Shown: piece after piece, positions 44,795 to 53,080 of the stretch
Layout of the letters: each line of letters starts with the position of its first letter
How positions within the stretch are numbered: the stretch's first letter is position 1
DNA from: Akkermansia muciniphila
GTDB taxonomy: Bacteria; Verrucomicrobiota; Verrucomicrobiia; Limisphaerales; SXTU01
NCBI GenBank assembly: GCA_945874145.1
Contig: CAMCFN010000015.1
Span: 1-64,000, forward strand
Direction: 5' to 3'
Length of the DNA: 64,000 nucleotides
The notes under the pieces: model-generated
What the model was told of the DNA's origin: nothing
Database searches by the model: none
Seen by the model: the letters and a program-made list of their open reading frames with translations, nothing else
Position numbers and translations under genes: made by a program

Positions 44795-46213
44795 ATGGCA
44801 AAAATCAAATTCGGAACTGACGGCTGGCGCGCCGTCATTGCAGAAGACTTCACCTTCGAGAACCTCAGCCGCGTAGCCCAGGCCACCGCTGACTACTGGA
44901 ACGCCAACTCCGTCGCCGGCGTCACGAACCACGCCGTCGTCGGCTACGACCGCCGCTTCCTCTCGGACCAGTTCGCCCTGCGCACCGCTGAGATTCTCGC
45001 CGCCAACGGCTTCATCGTCACCCTCACCGACCGCCCCACGCCCACGCCCGCCGTCTCCTGGACCGTGAAGAAGCAGGGCGGCATCGGCGGCGTCATGATT
45101 ACCGCCAGCCACAACCCGCCCATCTTCAACGGCTTCAAACTGAAGGCGTGGTTCGGCGGTTCCGCACCGCCGGAAGTCTGCTCGGCCGTCGAGGCGCTAC
45201 TGGACAAGTCGCCCGTGCGCGCGATGCCCTTCGCCGAGGCCATCGAGTCCGGCCATATCACGGTGAAGGACATCTGCCCGCCGTATTACACCGCCATCAA
45301 GAAGCTGGTGGACTTCAAGCTCATCGCCGCCTCGAAGCTCAAGTTCGCCCACGAAGCCCTCTTCGGCGTCGGCGCGGGCTGTTTCGACCGCCTGCTCGCC
45401 GGCACCACCTGCCAGGTCACCACGCTGAACGCCGCGCACGACCCCTTCTTCGGCGGCATCAACCCCGAGCCCATCGCCAAAAACTACGGCCGCAGCATGG
45501 CCTACCTCGCCAAGCACCCGCACGACCTCTGCCTCGTCACCGACGGCGACGCCGACCGCGTCGGGGGCATGGACGGCCGCGGCAACCCGCTCTCCACGCA
45601 CCAGCTCATCTGCCTCCTCCTCCGCCACTACGCCGTCAACAAAGGCCAGAAGGGCCGCGTCGTGAAAGCCCTCACCACTACGAGCATGGTGGACAAGATG
45701 TGTGCCGCGCTCGGCCTCGAACTCGTCGAGACCGGCGTGGGCTTCAAATACATCGCCGCCGAAATGATTAAGGGCGGCGTCATGCTCGGCTTCGAGGAGA
45801 GCGGCGGCATCGGCTTCCCCGGCCACGTCCCGGAGCGCGACGGCATTCTTGCCGGCCTGATGCTCCTCGAAATGCTCGCCACCGAGCGCAAGCCGCTGAC
45901 CAAGCTCCTCGCCCAGCTGGAGAAGGACTATGGCCCTCTCCGCTACGGCCGCATCGACACGCGCTTCCCCTTGGAGAAACGCGCCGCGCTGATGGAGTTC
46001 TGCAAGAACAACCCGCCCGCGAAACTCCTCACCTCCAAGATCAAGGACGTGAAGTCCTACGACGGCGTGAAGTTCTGCGCCGAGGATGGCTCCTGGCTCA
46101 TGCTGCGCGGCTCCGGCACGGAACCTATCCTGCGCATCTACGCCGAGGCGAAGTCCGACGCCGACGCGGAGAAGCTGCTGAAGCTCGGCGTGGGGCTGAC
46201 GAAGCGGGTGTGA
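44795..46213 (+). CDS. Phosphoglucomutase/phosphomannomutase-family phosphohexomutase
   Basis: 472 residues. All four family signatures are present: the phosphoserine loop TASHNPPIFNGFK, the metal loop VTDGDADRVGGMDG, the sugar loop GFEESGGIGFPGHVPERDG and the phosphate-binding RGSGTEPILRIYAE. It moves phosphate between C1 and C6 (or C2 for pentoses) of hexoses. GFEESGG suggests gluco/manno specificity, but the exact substrate is not decidable. Coupled to rpe. Confidence 0.93.
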   Translation: MAKIKFGTDGWRAVIAEDFTFENLSRVAQATADYWNANSVAGVTNHAVVGYDRRFLSDQFALRTAEILAANGFIVTLTDRPTPTPAVSWTVKKQGGIGGVMITASHNPPIFNGFKLKAWFGGSAPPEVCSAVEALLDKSPVRAMPFAEAIESGHITVKDICPPYYTAIKKLVDFKLIAASKLKFAHEALFGVGAGCFDRLLAGTTCQVTTLNAAHDPFFGGINPEPIAKNYGRSMAYLAKHPHDLCLVTDGDADRVGGMDGRGNPLSTHQLICLLLRHYAVNKGQKGRVVKALTTTSMVDKMCAALGLELVETGVGFKYIAAEMIKGGVMLGFEESGGIGFPGHVPERDGILAGLMLLEMLATERKPLTKLLAQLEKDYGPLRYGRIDTRFPLEKRAALMEFCKNNPPAKLLTSKIKDVKSYDGVKFCAEDGSWLMLRGSGTEPILRIYAEAKSDADAEKLLKLGVGLTKRV

Positions 46214-46220
46214 TCCGTGC

Positions 46221-46325
46221 CGGCGGCTTCCAACCGCCGTTCGTGGTAGCGCGCGTCCGTCCTCAGCGCGCCGCTGAACCCATCAGCCGTGCAACGGCGC
46301 GCTTGGGGGGCAGACGCGTCCTACC
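46221..46325. repeat. REP-like palindrome followed by an 81-nt nested hairpin element
   Basis: CGGCGG/CCGCCG (46221-46239) has the flank GTGCCGGCG seen in the intragenic pair at 29422. After it, GGTAGCGCGCGTC (46245-46257) pairs imperfectly with GACGCGTCCTACC (46313-46325), and inside that AGCGCGCCG (46265-46273) pairs perfectly with CGGCGCGCT (46295-46303). The 81-nt palindromic unit starting GGTAG and ending CTACC looks like a MITE or large REP. It lies between convergent genes. Confidence 0.65.
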
Positions 46326-46354
46326 ATCACTGTGCATGGGCCGCTGGCCAGCGC

Positions 46355-47455
46355 TCACCGCTGCACCCGCGCGCTGCCGCCGCCCACAAGCGCCTCGACT
46401 TCCTTCAGCGTCGCCATGCTCGTGTCCCCCGGCGTGGTCATGGCCAGCGCACCGTGCGCCGCGCCATAGTCCACGGCCTGCTGCGCGTCGTTGAACTGGA
46501 GGAAGCCATAGATCAGCCCGCTCGCGAAGCTGTCACCGCCGCCCACGCGGTCGAGGATCCACAAGTCCTTCCGCATCTCCGCCTCGAAGAACCGCCCGCC
46601 CGCCCAGCAGATCGCGCCCCAGTCGTTGACGGTAGCGGACTTCACCGTGCGCAGCGTGGTGGCCACCACCTTGAAGTTCGGGAAGGCCGCGACGGCCTGA
46701 GAAATCATTTGCTTGAAGGCTTCCGTCTCGAGGTTTGCCAGCTTGTGATCCACGCCCTTCACCTCGAAGCCCAGGCACGCGGTGAAATCCTCTTCGTTGC
46801 CGATCATCACGTCGATGAACGGCGCGAGCGCGCGGTTCACTTCCTGGGCTTTCCTCTGCCCACCGATGGATTTCCACAGCGAGGGCCGGTAGTTCAGGTC
46901 ATAGCTGACAATGGTGCCGTGCCGTTTCGCCGCTTGCACGGCTTCGAGGACAACTGCCGCAGTCGTCTCGGACAGCGCTGCGTAAATGCCGCCCGTGTGG
47001 AGCCAGCGCACGCCCAGCTTGCCGAAGATGTGTTCCCAATCCACCTGGCCGGGCCGCATCTGGCTCGCGGCGGAGTTGGCGCGGTCCGAAATGCCCACCG
47101 CGCCGCGCACGCCGTAGCCTCGCTCGGTGAAGTTCAGCCCCACGCGCACGTTGCGCCCGATGCCGTCGAACGGCACCCACTGGATGAACCGCGTGTCCAC
47201 GCCCCCTTGCAGGATGAAATCCTCGACCAGCCGGCCCACGTCATTCTCCGGGAAGGCCGTGACCACCGCCGTGCTTTGCCCGAAACACCGGCGCAACCCG
47301 CGCGCCACGTTGTATTCCCCGCCGCCCTCCCAGACCTGGAATCCGCGCGCCGTGCGCACGCGTCCCTCGCCGGGGTCGAGCCGCAGCATAATCTCCCCGA
47401 GGGAAACCTGGTCAAAGGCGCACTGATCAGCGGGGCGGAGTTGAAGCATCGGCAT
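46355..47455 (-). CDS. PfkB-family sugar kinase, 2-keto-3-deoxygluconate-kinase-like
   Basis: 366 residues from ATG 47455 (MPMLQLRPADQCAFDQVSLG). Features of the ribokinase fold: LGEIMLRLDPGEGRVRTARG and GGGEYNVARGLRRCFG at the sugar site, VSYDLNYRPSLW, IGNEEDFTACLG and the catalytic DRVGGGDSFASGLIYG with its Asp base. The E-x-MLRLDP start and GGxEYNVA are typical of KDG kinases in hexuronate catabolism. No hexuronate genes are adjacent. The longer in-frame upstream stretch looks non-coding. Confidence 0.88.
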   Translation of the reverse strand: MPMLQLRPADQCAFDQVSLGEIMLRLDPGEGRVRTARGFQVWEGGGEYNVARGLRRCFGQSTAVVTAFPENDVGRLVEDFILQGGVDTRFIQWVPFDGIGRNVRVGLNFTERGYGVRGAVGISDRANSAASQMRPGQVDWEHIFGKLGVRWLHTGGIYAALSETTAAVVLEAVQAAKRHGTIVSYDLNYRPSLWKSIGGQRKAQEVNRALAPFIDVMIGNEEDFTACLGFEVKGVDHKLANLETEAFKQMISQAVAAFPNFKVVATTLRTVKSATVNDWGAICWAGGRFFEAEMRKDLWILDRVGGGDSFASGLIYGFLQFNDAQQAVDYGAAHGALAMTTPGDTSMATLKEVEALVGGGSARVQR

Positions 47456-47839
47456 GGCGGAATCAGGTTGTTGATCGGCCGATAGAGTTGGGGAGAAGGG
47501 CAGGGGAGACAACTTGAATTTGTCCCCTTGCAGCGTGCCCCCGCTGCCTGAGGTGGCTCCAGTTTCGAGGACAGTTCCGGGGCAGAGAGCATTTAGAATT
47601 TGCTTGTTTTGGTTATCGAAGCCCGCCGGCGGCTCGTAATCTAGGGCGCTGGGGAGCTGCTGGTGAACCAGCAAACAACCAATAGCCGCGCTTCTGCCAT
47701 GGGGCTCGGTGGCCGCCGCCCGGCACTCTCGTCTGGATTTGCGCCAGGGCCCTGACCCCTCAGGGTCATTTGGGTTCGGCCTCTTGCCAAGGCCCAGTTC
47801 CAGTTAGAGACGGCTACGGGGATTTGGTTTCAATTGAGT

Positions 47840-47869
47840 GCCGCGAACAAATCAGCCGCGAACAAATCA
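47840..47869. repeat. 15-bp perfect tandem repeat
   Basis: GCCGCGAACAAATCA occurs twice without gap (47840-47854, 47855-47869), 60 bp upstream of the regulator start. It could be a slippage product or a doubled protein-binding site. Confidence 0.6.
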
Positions 47870-47889
47870 CTTGCACAGCGCGTCCTAGT

Positions 47890-47910
47890 CTGTAATGTCT
47901 GTTACTACAG
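47890..47910. promoter_or_regulatory. Possible operator dyad upstream of the MarR/GbsR-type gene
   Basis: CTGTA (47890-47894) and TACAG (47906-47910) form an 11-nt-spaced inverted repeat, with an overlapping GTAA/TTAC pair (47892-47905). It lies 18 bp before the ATG of a MarR-like regulator. Autoregulators often bind such sites, but the match is short. Confidence 0.3.
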
Positions 47911-47928
47911 AAATAGAAGATAACGCTT

Positions 47929-48480
47929 ATGCCAACCCTCAGCCGAGTTCAGCAGAAGTTCATCCTCCACTGGGGCGAGATGGGCACGCGCTGGGGCATC
48001 AACCGCACCGTTGCTCAGATTCACGCGCTGCTCTTCATCGCCCCTCAGCCCCTGCCGGCCGAGGACATTGCCGAGACCCTCAAGGTTGCGCGCTCAAACG
48101 TCTCCACGAGCCTCAAGGAATTGCAGGCCTGGGGCATCATCCGGCGCGTGCATGTGTTGGGCGATTCCCGCGACCACTACGAGTGCATGAAGGACGTCTG
48201 GGAGATGTTCCGCGTGGTTCTCGACGAGCGGAAGAAGCGGGAGATTGACCCCACTCTCACGGTGCTGCGCGAGTGCATCATCGAGGCCGAGCAGGACAAG
48301 GAGACCGACGAGCATACCGAACAGAAGCTCCGCGAGCTGGCCGGCTTCTTCGAGACTACGAACGCTTGGTATGCCCAAATCCGCAACTGGCCCGCCAGCG
48401 CCGTGGTGAAGTTCATCAAGCTCGGCGACAAGGTGCGCAAGCTCCTGGGCCTTACCGAGAGCGGCGACGGCAAACGCTAG
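47929..48480 (+). CDS. GbsR/MarR-family transcriptional regulator
   Basis: 183 residues. The winged helix is INRTVAQIHALLFIAPQPLP, then AEDIAETLKVARSNVSTSLK with ELQAWGIIRRVHVLGDSRDH for the recognition helix and wing. The start HWGEMGTRWGINRTVAQI and the helical tail are characteristic of the GbsR (choline/osmolyte repressor-like) subgroup. It heads a run of four more genes with 6-bp spacing or 4-bp overlaps and likely controls them and itself. Ligand unknown; the choline link should not be transferred without evidence. Confidence 0.85.
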   Translation: MPTLSRVQQKFILHWGEMGTRWGINRTVAQIHALLFIAPQPLPAEDIAETLKVARSNVSTSLKELQAWGIIRRVHVLGDSRDHYECMKDVWEMFRVVLDERKKREIDPTLTVLRECIIEAEQDKETDEHTEQKLRELAGFFETTNAWYAQIRNWPASAVVKFIKLGDKVRKLLGLTESGDGKR

Positions 48481-48486
48481 TGGACA

Positions 48487-49392
48487 ATGAACGCCTTCCC
48501 CTCATTTCGCCTCTGGCTCGGCTGGACATGGGTCCACGGCCTCGCGATGGGCGGGATTCACGCGCTGCTGGCTTTTGACAACCATCGGTATTCCGTGGCC
48601 GGGTCTGCATACGCGAGTGTGCTGGCGCTCAGTCTGGCGCAACCGTTTTTCCTTCGCGGCCGGGGACGATGGCTATGGGCATGGCCGGGCTTCACATTGC
48701 TCGGCGCCGCCGCATCCTTCGTCGCCACTTGGTATGCGACGATCGCATTGGGCGGTTTCGTCTGCCTCTTGCAATGGCCCTTGCTGGCTAGCTGCGGGAT
48801 GCGAAGGACATTCTTCTGGCCCCTGATGGGACAGATCGGCTGGTTCGCGGGGTTGCTCATCGGCTGGTTTGCGGCAGCTGAACTCTTCGTCGACCGGCTT
48901 GATTTCGCGCCGGGATACTGGCAGGCGTGCTTTGGATTGACGGTCCTGGGCCTGTGCTACGGCGCGGTCACTGGCTGCGCACTCGCGCTGATGCAGCCCG
49001 CACCCACGGCCTGCACCGGCTGGCTCTACTACGACGGTGCGTGTCCGTTTTGCCTGCGTTGGTTGGGTCGGCTCGGGTTCATCGCACGGCAAGGCGGGTT
49101 TGAAGTGGTCCAACCCCAATCGGAGGCCGCGCGCCGCGACCTCGGCTTGAGTGAAGGCGAGCTGCCCGCCGAGATGAAGCTCCGCCTCGCCGATGGTCGG
49201 CTCCTCGGCGGCGTGGACGCCTATATCGTGCTGGCGGAGGCCGCGGGTTGGACCGCGCCGTTGGGCTGGCTCGCACGGGTTCCCGGCTTCAACCAACTCG
49301 CGTGGCGCGGCTACCGGTGGATTGCCGCGAACCGTTACTGTCTCGGCGCTAGTTGCCAACTGCCTGCTCAACCAGAAAGGAGACTGCCATGA
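48487..49392 (+). CDS. Membrane protein fused to a DCC (DUF393) thiol-redox domain
   Basis: 301 residues. The first 175 contain five or so membrane helices (from WTWVHGLAMGGIHALLAF to FGLTVLGLCYGAVTGCALAL). The last 120 form a DCC domain starting GWLYYDGACPFCLRWLGRLG, with the DxxCPxC motif that names the family, then FEVVQPQSEAARRDLGLSE and DAYIVLAEAAG. DCC proteins are predicted thiol-disulfide oxidoreductases. The fusion to a membrane part implies a membrane-anchored redox role. The stop overlaps the next ATG (ATGA). Confidence 0.85.
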   Translation: MNAFPSFRLWLGWTWVHGLAMGGIHALLAFDNHRYSVAGSAYASVLALSLAQPFFLRGRGRWLWAWPGFTLLGAAASFVATWYATIALGGFVCLLQWPLLASCGMRRTFFWPLMGQIGWFAGLLIGWFAAAELFVDRLDFAPGYWQACFGLTVLGLCYGAVTGCALALMQPAPTACTGWLYYDGACPFCLRWLGRLGFIARQGGFEVVQPQSEAARRDLGLSEGELPAEMKLRLADGRLLGGVDAYIVLAEAAGWTAPLGWLARVPGFNQLAWRGYRWIAANRYCLGASCQLPAQPERRLP

Positions 49393-49541
49393 AACTCATC
49401 CTCACCCATCCCCTGCGTGACTGCTGGCTGCGACTGAAGCTGCTGCTCCCGGCCGCGCCACCCGTTCACGTTCGAAAACCCGCGCCGCCACCACGTTGCC
49501 GGAAGCCGCACCGCACCACCGCCTTCTTTGAGTTGCCATGA
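49389..49541 (+). CDS. 50-residue small protein in a coupled operon
   Basis: ATG 49389 has AAAGGAG 6-7 bp upstream, the strongest ribosome-binding site of this operon, and overlaps the previous stop (ATGA). The product is basic, with a Pro/Arg-rich middle (VRKPAPPPRCRKPHR) and two Cys. It ends in an ATGA overlap with the following gene. No family is recognised. Overlaps at both ends suggest real translation, at least as a coupling leader. Confidence 0.6.
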   Translation: MKLILTHPLRDCWLRLKLLLPAAPPVHVRKPAPPPRCRKPHRTTAFFELP

Positions 49542-50932
49542 AACTCAATCAACTCTGGAACTGGAACGGAGCCGTTGGCCGCAGAGAGTATTTGCTCTGG
49601 GGCATGCTGCTCTTCGCGCTGAAGTGGAACCTCGACCGCTTCGTGTTCGATGCGCTGCCGTCTGGGCGGCGCATCAACCTCACGGACTATTTCCGGACCG
49701 GGTTTCCCGCAGGCGAGTGGCTCACGCTGGAAACCGTTCGTGAATCTGGCTGGACGATGCTGCTGCCGGCGCTGCCATTCCTCTGGGCTGGCGTGGTGCT
49801 CACCGTGCAACGACTGCGGTCCGCGTGCCTGCCGCTGTGGTTGGCGGTGTTCTTCGTCGTGCCCGTGTTGAAATGGTTGCTCTTCCTGGCAGCCGCTGTC
49901 GTCCCGCGCCGGGAAGCTCTGGAGCCGGCCCCGCATGAAGGCATCCGGCCACCGAGCTGGCTCGAACGCGTCTGCCCGAGGACACGGCTCGGCAGTGCGA
50001 TGGCTAGCGTGGTGCTGTCGTGCGGTCTGCTGTGGGCGGCGACGCTTCTGGGCACGCAGGGCTTTGAGCAATACGGCTGGGGACTTTTCCTCGGTCTGCC
50101 GTTCGTCGCCGGCTTTCTTGCCGCGATGTCTTACGGTGTCCACGAGGTGCGCACCTGGCGCGAGAGCTTGCTGGTGGCCCTGCTGGCGGTGCTCGTGGCC
50201 TCGGTGGGCTTTGTCGCACTCGCGATTGAAGGCGTCATCTGTATTGCGATGGCGGCCCCGCTGGCCGTGCCGCTGGCGCTGGTAGGCGCGATGTTGGGAC
50301 ATGCGGTCCAGCCCGCTCGCCAGCGGCACAGCTCGGGGCAAATGCTCCGCGCGGGTGTGCTCGCCGTGCCGCTGATGCTCGGCGGGGAACGGCTGGTTGA
50401 CGCGCCCTCGCCGCTGCTCGAAGTGAAATCCTCCCTGGACGTCGCCGCGCCGCCCGACCGTGTGTGGACACACGTGGTGCGCTTCGGCGAACTGCCGCCG
50501 CCGACCGAGTGGCTGTTTCGGCTGGGCATCGCGTATCCGCAGCGGGCGGAGATGTTCGGCGAAGGACCCGGAGCCTTGCGCCACTGTGTTTTCTCCACGG
50601 GGCCGTTCGTCGAGCCAGTCGAAGTCTGGGACGCGCCACGCCTGCTGCGTTTCGGTGTGACGAAGAATCCGCCGCCGATGCAGGAGTGGACGCCCTACCA
50701 TGACGTTCACCCGCCCCACCTCGACGGTTTTCTCGCCTCGGAGCGCGGGCAGTTTCAGCTCATTCCCCTGCCCGACGGCGGCACCCGGCTGGAGGGCACC
50801 ACGTGGTATCGGCACAACATGTGGCCGGTGAGCTACTGGCAGACTTGGTCCGACTATATCATCCATTGCATCCACCTCCGCGTCCTTCAGCACATCAAAA
50901 CGCGGGCAGAAGCACCGCTAGCAAAGCCATGA
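49538..50932 (+). CDS. DUF805-like membrane domain fused to a SRPBCC domain
   Basis: 464 residues. The start KLNQLWNWNGAVGRREYLLW has the GRxEY motif of DUF805. About eight membrane helices follow to residue 280. The C-terminal 180 residues are a SRPBCC (helix-grip) domain: LEVKSSLDVAAPPDRVWTHV, then VEPVEVWDAPRLLRFGVTKN and FQLIPLPDGGTRLEGTTWYR. The protein probably binds a hydrophobic ligand at the membrane. SRPBCC domains are often fused to TIGR01777 epimerases; here the epimerase is the next gene, overlapping by 4 bp, so they probably act together. Confidence 0.78.
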   Translation: MKLNQLWNWNGAVGRREYLLWGMLLFALKWNLDRFVFDALPSGRRINLTDYFRTGFPAGEWLTLETVRESGWTMLLPALPFLWAGVVLTVQRLRSACLPLWLAVFFVVPVLKWLLFLAAAVVPRREALEPAPHEGIRPPSWLERVCPRTRLGSAMASVVLSCGLLWAATLLGTQGFEQYGWGLFLGLPFVAGFLAAMSYGVHEVRTWRESLLVALLAVLVASVGFVALAIEGVICIAMAAPLAVPLALVGAMLGHAVQPARQRHSSGQMLRAGVLAVPLMLGGERLVDAPSPLLEVKSSLDVAAPPDRVWTHVVRFGELPPPTEWLFRLGIAYPQRAEMFGEGPGALRHCVFSTGPFVEPVEVWDAPRLLRFGVTKNPPPMQEWTPYHDVHPPHLDGFLASERGQFQLIPLPDGGTRLEGTTWYRHNMWPVSYWQTWSDYIIHCIHLRVLQHIKTRAEAPLAKP

Positions 50933-51873
50933 TCAAACCACGCCTCATCCTCGCCGGCGGCTCTGGCTTCCTCGGGCAGGCCTTGGCGAAGCATTTTCAA
51001 GCGCTCGGCTGGGAAGTCGTCGTGTTTACTCGTTCGCCGCAGGCGAACAGCATGGCGCGCGAAGTGCGGTGGAACGCGGAAACGCTGGGCGAGTGGGCGC
51101 GTGAGCTGGACGGCGCGACGGCGGTCGTGAATCTCACGGGGCGCTCGGTAGATTGCCGCTATAATACCAGGAATCGGCACGCCATCCTGGCCTCGCGGGT
51201 GAACTCGACCCGCGTCGTCGGGCAGGCCATCGCGCAGTGTGCGCAACCGCCGCGTGTGTGGCTCAACTCCAGTTCCGCAACGATTTACCGGCACACGCTC
51301 GGGCCGGCTTGGGATGAGTCGGGCACGGACTTCGCAGCGACGCCGGAGGTGAACGATGAGTTCTCACTCGAAGTTATCCACGCGTGGGAGCAGGCGCTGA
51401 ACGAAGCGGAGACGCCGCGCACTCGGAAGGTCGCACTGCGCACGACGATGGTGCTGGGCCTGGCGCGCAACAGCGTCTTCTCCGTGCTGCGGCGGCTGGC
51501 GCGGCTGGGCCTTGGCGGGCGAATGGGGAGCGGCGAGCAGTTCGTGTCGTGGCTGCACGAGACGGATTTTCTGCGCGCGGTGGAGTTCGTGATTGCTCAT
51601 GAGGAGTTCAGCGGAGCGGTGAATTTTGCTGCACCGAACCCGGTGCCGAATCACGAGCTGATGCGGGCCTTTCGCGAGTTGGTCCGAATGCCAGTCGGCC
51701 TGCCGGCGACGGCGTGGATGCTGGAGGTCGGCGCGTTTTTCCTGCGGACGGAGACGGAGTTGATTTTGAAAAGCCGGCGCGTGGTGCCGGGGCGATTGTT
51801 GCAGGCGGGGTTTGAATTTCGGTTTCCGGAATTGCGCGCGGCGCTGGCGGAGTTGCAGGGCCGAGAAGCGTAG
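50929..51873 (+). CDS. TIGR01777-family SDR epimerase (YfcH/SDR39U1-like)
   Basis: 314 residues from ATG 50929 (MIKPRLILAGGSGFLGQALA), with the NAD(P) motif GGSGFLG. Family signatures are VNLTGRSVDCRYNTRNRHAI (GRSVDCRY), LASRVNSTRVVGQAI, NSSSATIYRH and GGRMGSGEQFVSWLHETDFL, then INFxAPxP-like GAVNFAAPNPVPNHE. The C-terminal DUF1731 portion is ELILKSRRVVPGRLLQAGFE. Substrate unknown for the family. It is last in the coupled operon. Confidence 0.92.
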   Translation: MIKPRLILAGGSGFLGQALAKHFQALGWEVVVFTRSPQANSMAREVRWNAETLGEWARELDGATAVVNLTGRSVDCRYNTRNRHAILASRVNSTRVVGQAIAQCAQPPRVWLNSSSATIYRHTLGPAWDESGTDFAATPEVNDEFSLEVIHAWEQALNEAETPRTRKVALRTTMVLGLARNSVFSVLRRLARLGLGGRMGSGEQFVSWLHETDFLRAVEFVIAHEEFSGAVNFAAPNPVPNHELMRAFRELVRMPVGLPATAWMLEVGAFFLRTETELILKSRRVVPGRLLQAGFEFRFPELRAALAELQGREA

Positions 51874-51992
51874 TGGCGGCGAGGGTCCCCCCTGCGGGAG
51901 AGCCGTCGCTTCTCGCCCATCGGAACCTGTTCGGTATCGCCGAGTGTCTCACGAACTTCCAGCCCCGATCCGGGCGGCGGGACGCACGCCTG

Positions 51993-52045
51993 CTGCCTCA
52001 GGCAGGATGGCTGACGCCACGGCGGAGACTCGACAACTTCCGCCG
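51993..52045. repeat. Two adjacent inverted repeats before the FMN reductase gene
   Basis: CTGCC/GGCAG with loop TCA (51993-52005) and CGGCGGA/TCCGCCG with a 12-nt loop (52020-52045) lie in the 215-bp gap after the epimerase. They could attenuate read-through or be repeat units. No T-run follows. Confidence 0.4.
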
Positions 52046-52088
52046 CCCCACCACACTGCCCTTGAACGCGGCATCCAAACCCATCCCT

Positions 52089-52631
52089 ATGATCACCCTT
52101 CTCGTTGGCACCAACCGTCCCGGCAGCAATACGCGTCTCGTGACGCTTCAAATTGAAGGCCTTTACGCCGAGTTGCAGCATCCGGTTCGCGTGCTGGACC
52201 TCGCGCAGTTGCCCCTGGAAGTGTTCGCGCCGAGGGCCTACGCGGAGAAGCCTGCCGGCTTCGCGCCGTTCGCGGATGCGGTGTTGGCTTTGACTGGCTT
52301 GCATGTGGTGACGCCTGAATACAACGGCTCTATGCCCGGCGTGCTGAAGTATTTCATTGATATGCTCAAGTTCCCGGAGAGTTTCGAGCGGCGGCCCGTG
52401 TGCTTCACGGGATTGGCGGCGGGGATGTGGGGCGCGCTGCGCCCGGTGGAGCAGCTCCAGCAAATCTTCGGCTACCGCAACGCGCACATCTACCCGGAAC
52501 GCGTCTTCATTCCCGGAATCGGCAATCAGTTGGGCGCGGACGGGCGGCTTAAGGACGAGGAACTGGTCGGGCGATTGCGCAAACAGGCGGCGGGCTTCGT
52601 GGAATTCACGCGACGAGTGGCTGCGAAGTAA
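52089..52631 (+). CDS. NADPH-dependent FMN reductase-like flavoprotein
   Basis: 180 residues from ATG 52089 (MITLLVGTNRPGSNTRLVTL). The flavodoxin-like fold shows the FMN phosphate loop GTNRPGSNTR and the family motif VVTPEYNGSMPGVLKYFIDM. It probably reduces FMN or quinone-like substrates in the cytosol. It may be cotranscribed with the upstream operon but has its own 215-bp leader. Confidence 0.88.
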   Translation: MITLLVGTNRPGSNTRLVTLQIEGLYAELQHPVRVLDLAQLPLEVFAPRAYAEKPAGFAPFADAVLALTGLHVVTPEYNGSMPGVLKYFIDMLKFPESFERRPVCFTGLAAGMWGALRPVEQLQQIFGYRNAHIYPERVFIPGIGNQLGADGRLKDEELVGRLRKQAAGFVEFTRRVAAK

Positions 52632-52800
52632 GGCGGCCTCCCACCGATTTAAGGAGATGCTGAATAAAGCCGAGTTTTCAATTTTGAGTTTGTGCTGACG
52701 GGGAAGTGAGCCGCAAGCGGCGCAGATTTACGTTTGGCGGCCTGCCTTCGCGGGGCGGGGCTGTGTTGGCGGTGGGGTTGGCCCGTTTTTTTGCACCCCT

Positions 52801-53080
52801 TCAACGCGTTTGCTCCATGGGATTGCCACGCGGTAGCCGCCGCGCTCCGATCACTACGTTGGCCAGACCAAAGAGCGTGTAGAGTTGGTGTCCTTTATTC
52901 GCCCCCCCGATACCGCACTTTCCGATGGCGGAGCAGGTTCTTCAAGATGTGGAAGGGATGCTCAAAGAACGCCCGCACCGACGCTTTGGCTTTCTCCACC
53001 GCGTTGCGCACCGCCTCCTCCGCGCCTTCGGCCAACGCCTTGATCAGGTTATCGGGCTGGATGAATGACTTCGTGCGGCC
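52801..53080 (-). pseudogene. IS5-like transposase C-terminal remnant (frameshifted)
   Basis: On the minus strand one frame reads SFIQPDNLIKALAEGAEEAV, then VRAFFEHPFHILKNLLRHRK and VRYRG. After a 7-G run near 52907 the next frame continues ANKGHQLYTLFGLANVVIGA and RR to TGA 52801-52803. The order EHPF…KVRYRG…N..QL.TLF.LAN matches the end of IS5/DDE transposases as remembered. A start is missing and the frame is shifted at the G run, so it is inactive. The relic overlaps the last 32 bp of the G8 gene. Confidence 0.65.

Larger units (their letters stand above)
47456..47928. other. 473-bp intergenic region upstream of the GbsR-type operon
   Basis: No gene is visible. It contains the palindrome CCCTGA/TCAGGG with loop CCCC (47750-47765), a 15-bp tandem repeat (47840-47869) and a weak dyad (47890-47910) before the regulator start. 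It must hold the divergent promoters of the sugar kinase and the regulator operon; no good -35/-10 pair stands out. Confidence 0.4.

Noticed and set aside
46289..47485. 398-codon plus-strand frame over the sugar kinase gene
   Set aside because: Shadow of a clear PfkB kinase on the minus strand.
49466..50893. 475-codon minus-strand frame opposite the DUF805-SRPBCC gene
   Set aside because: His/Arg/Gln-rich shadow; the plus strand has membrane helices, a coupled start and recognisable domains.
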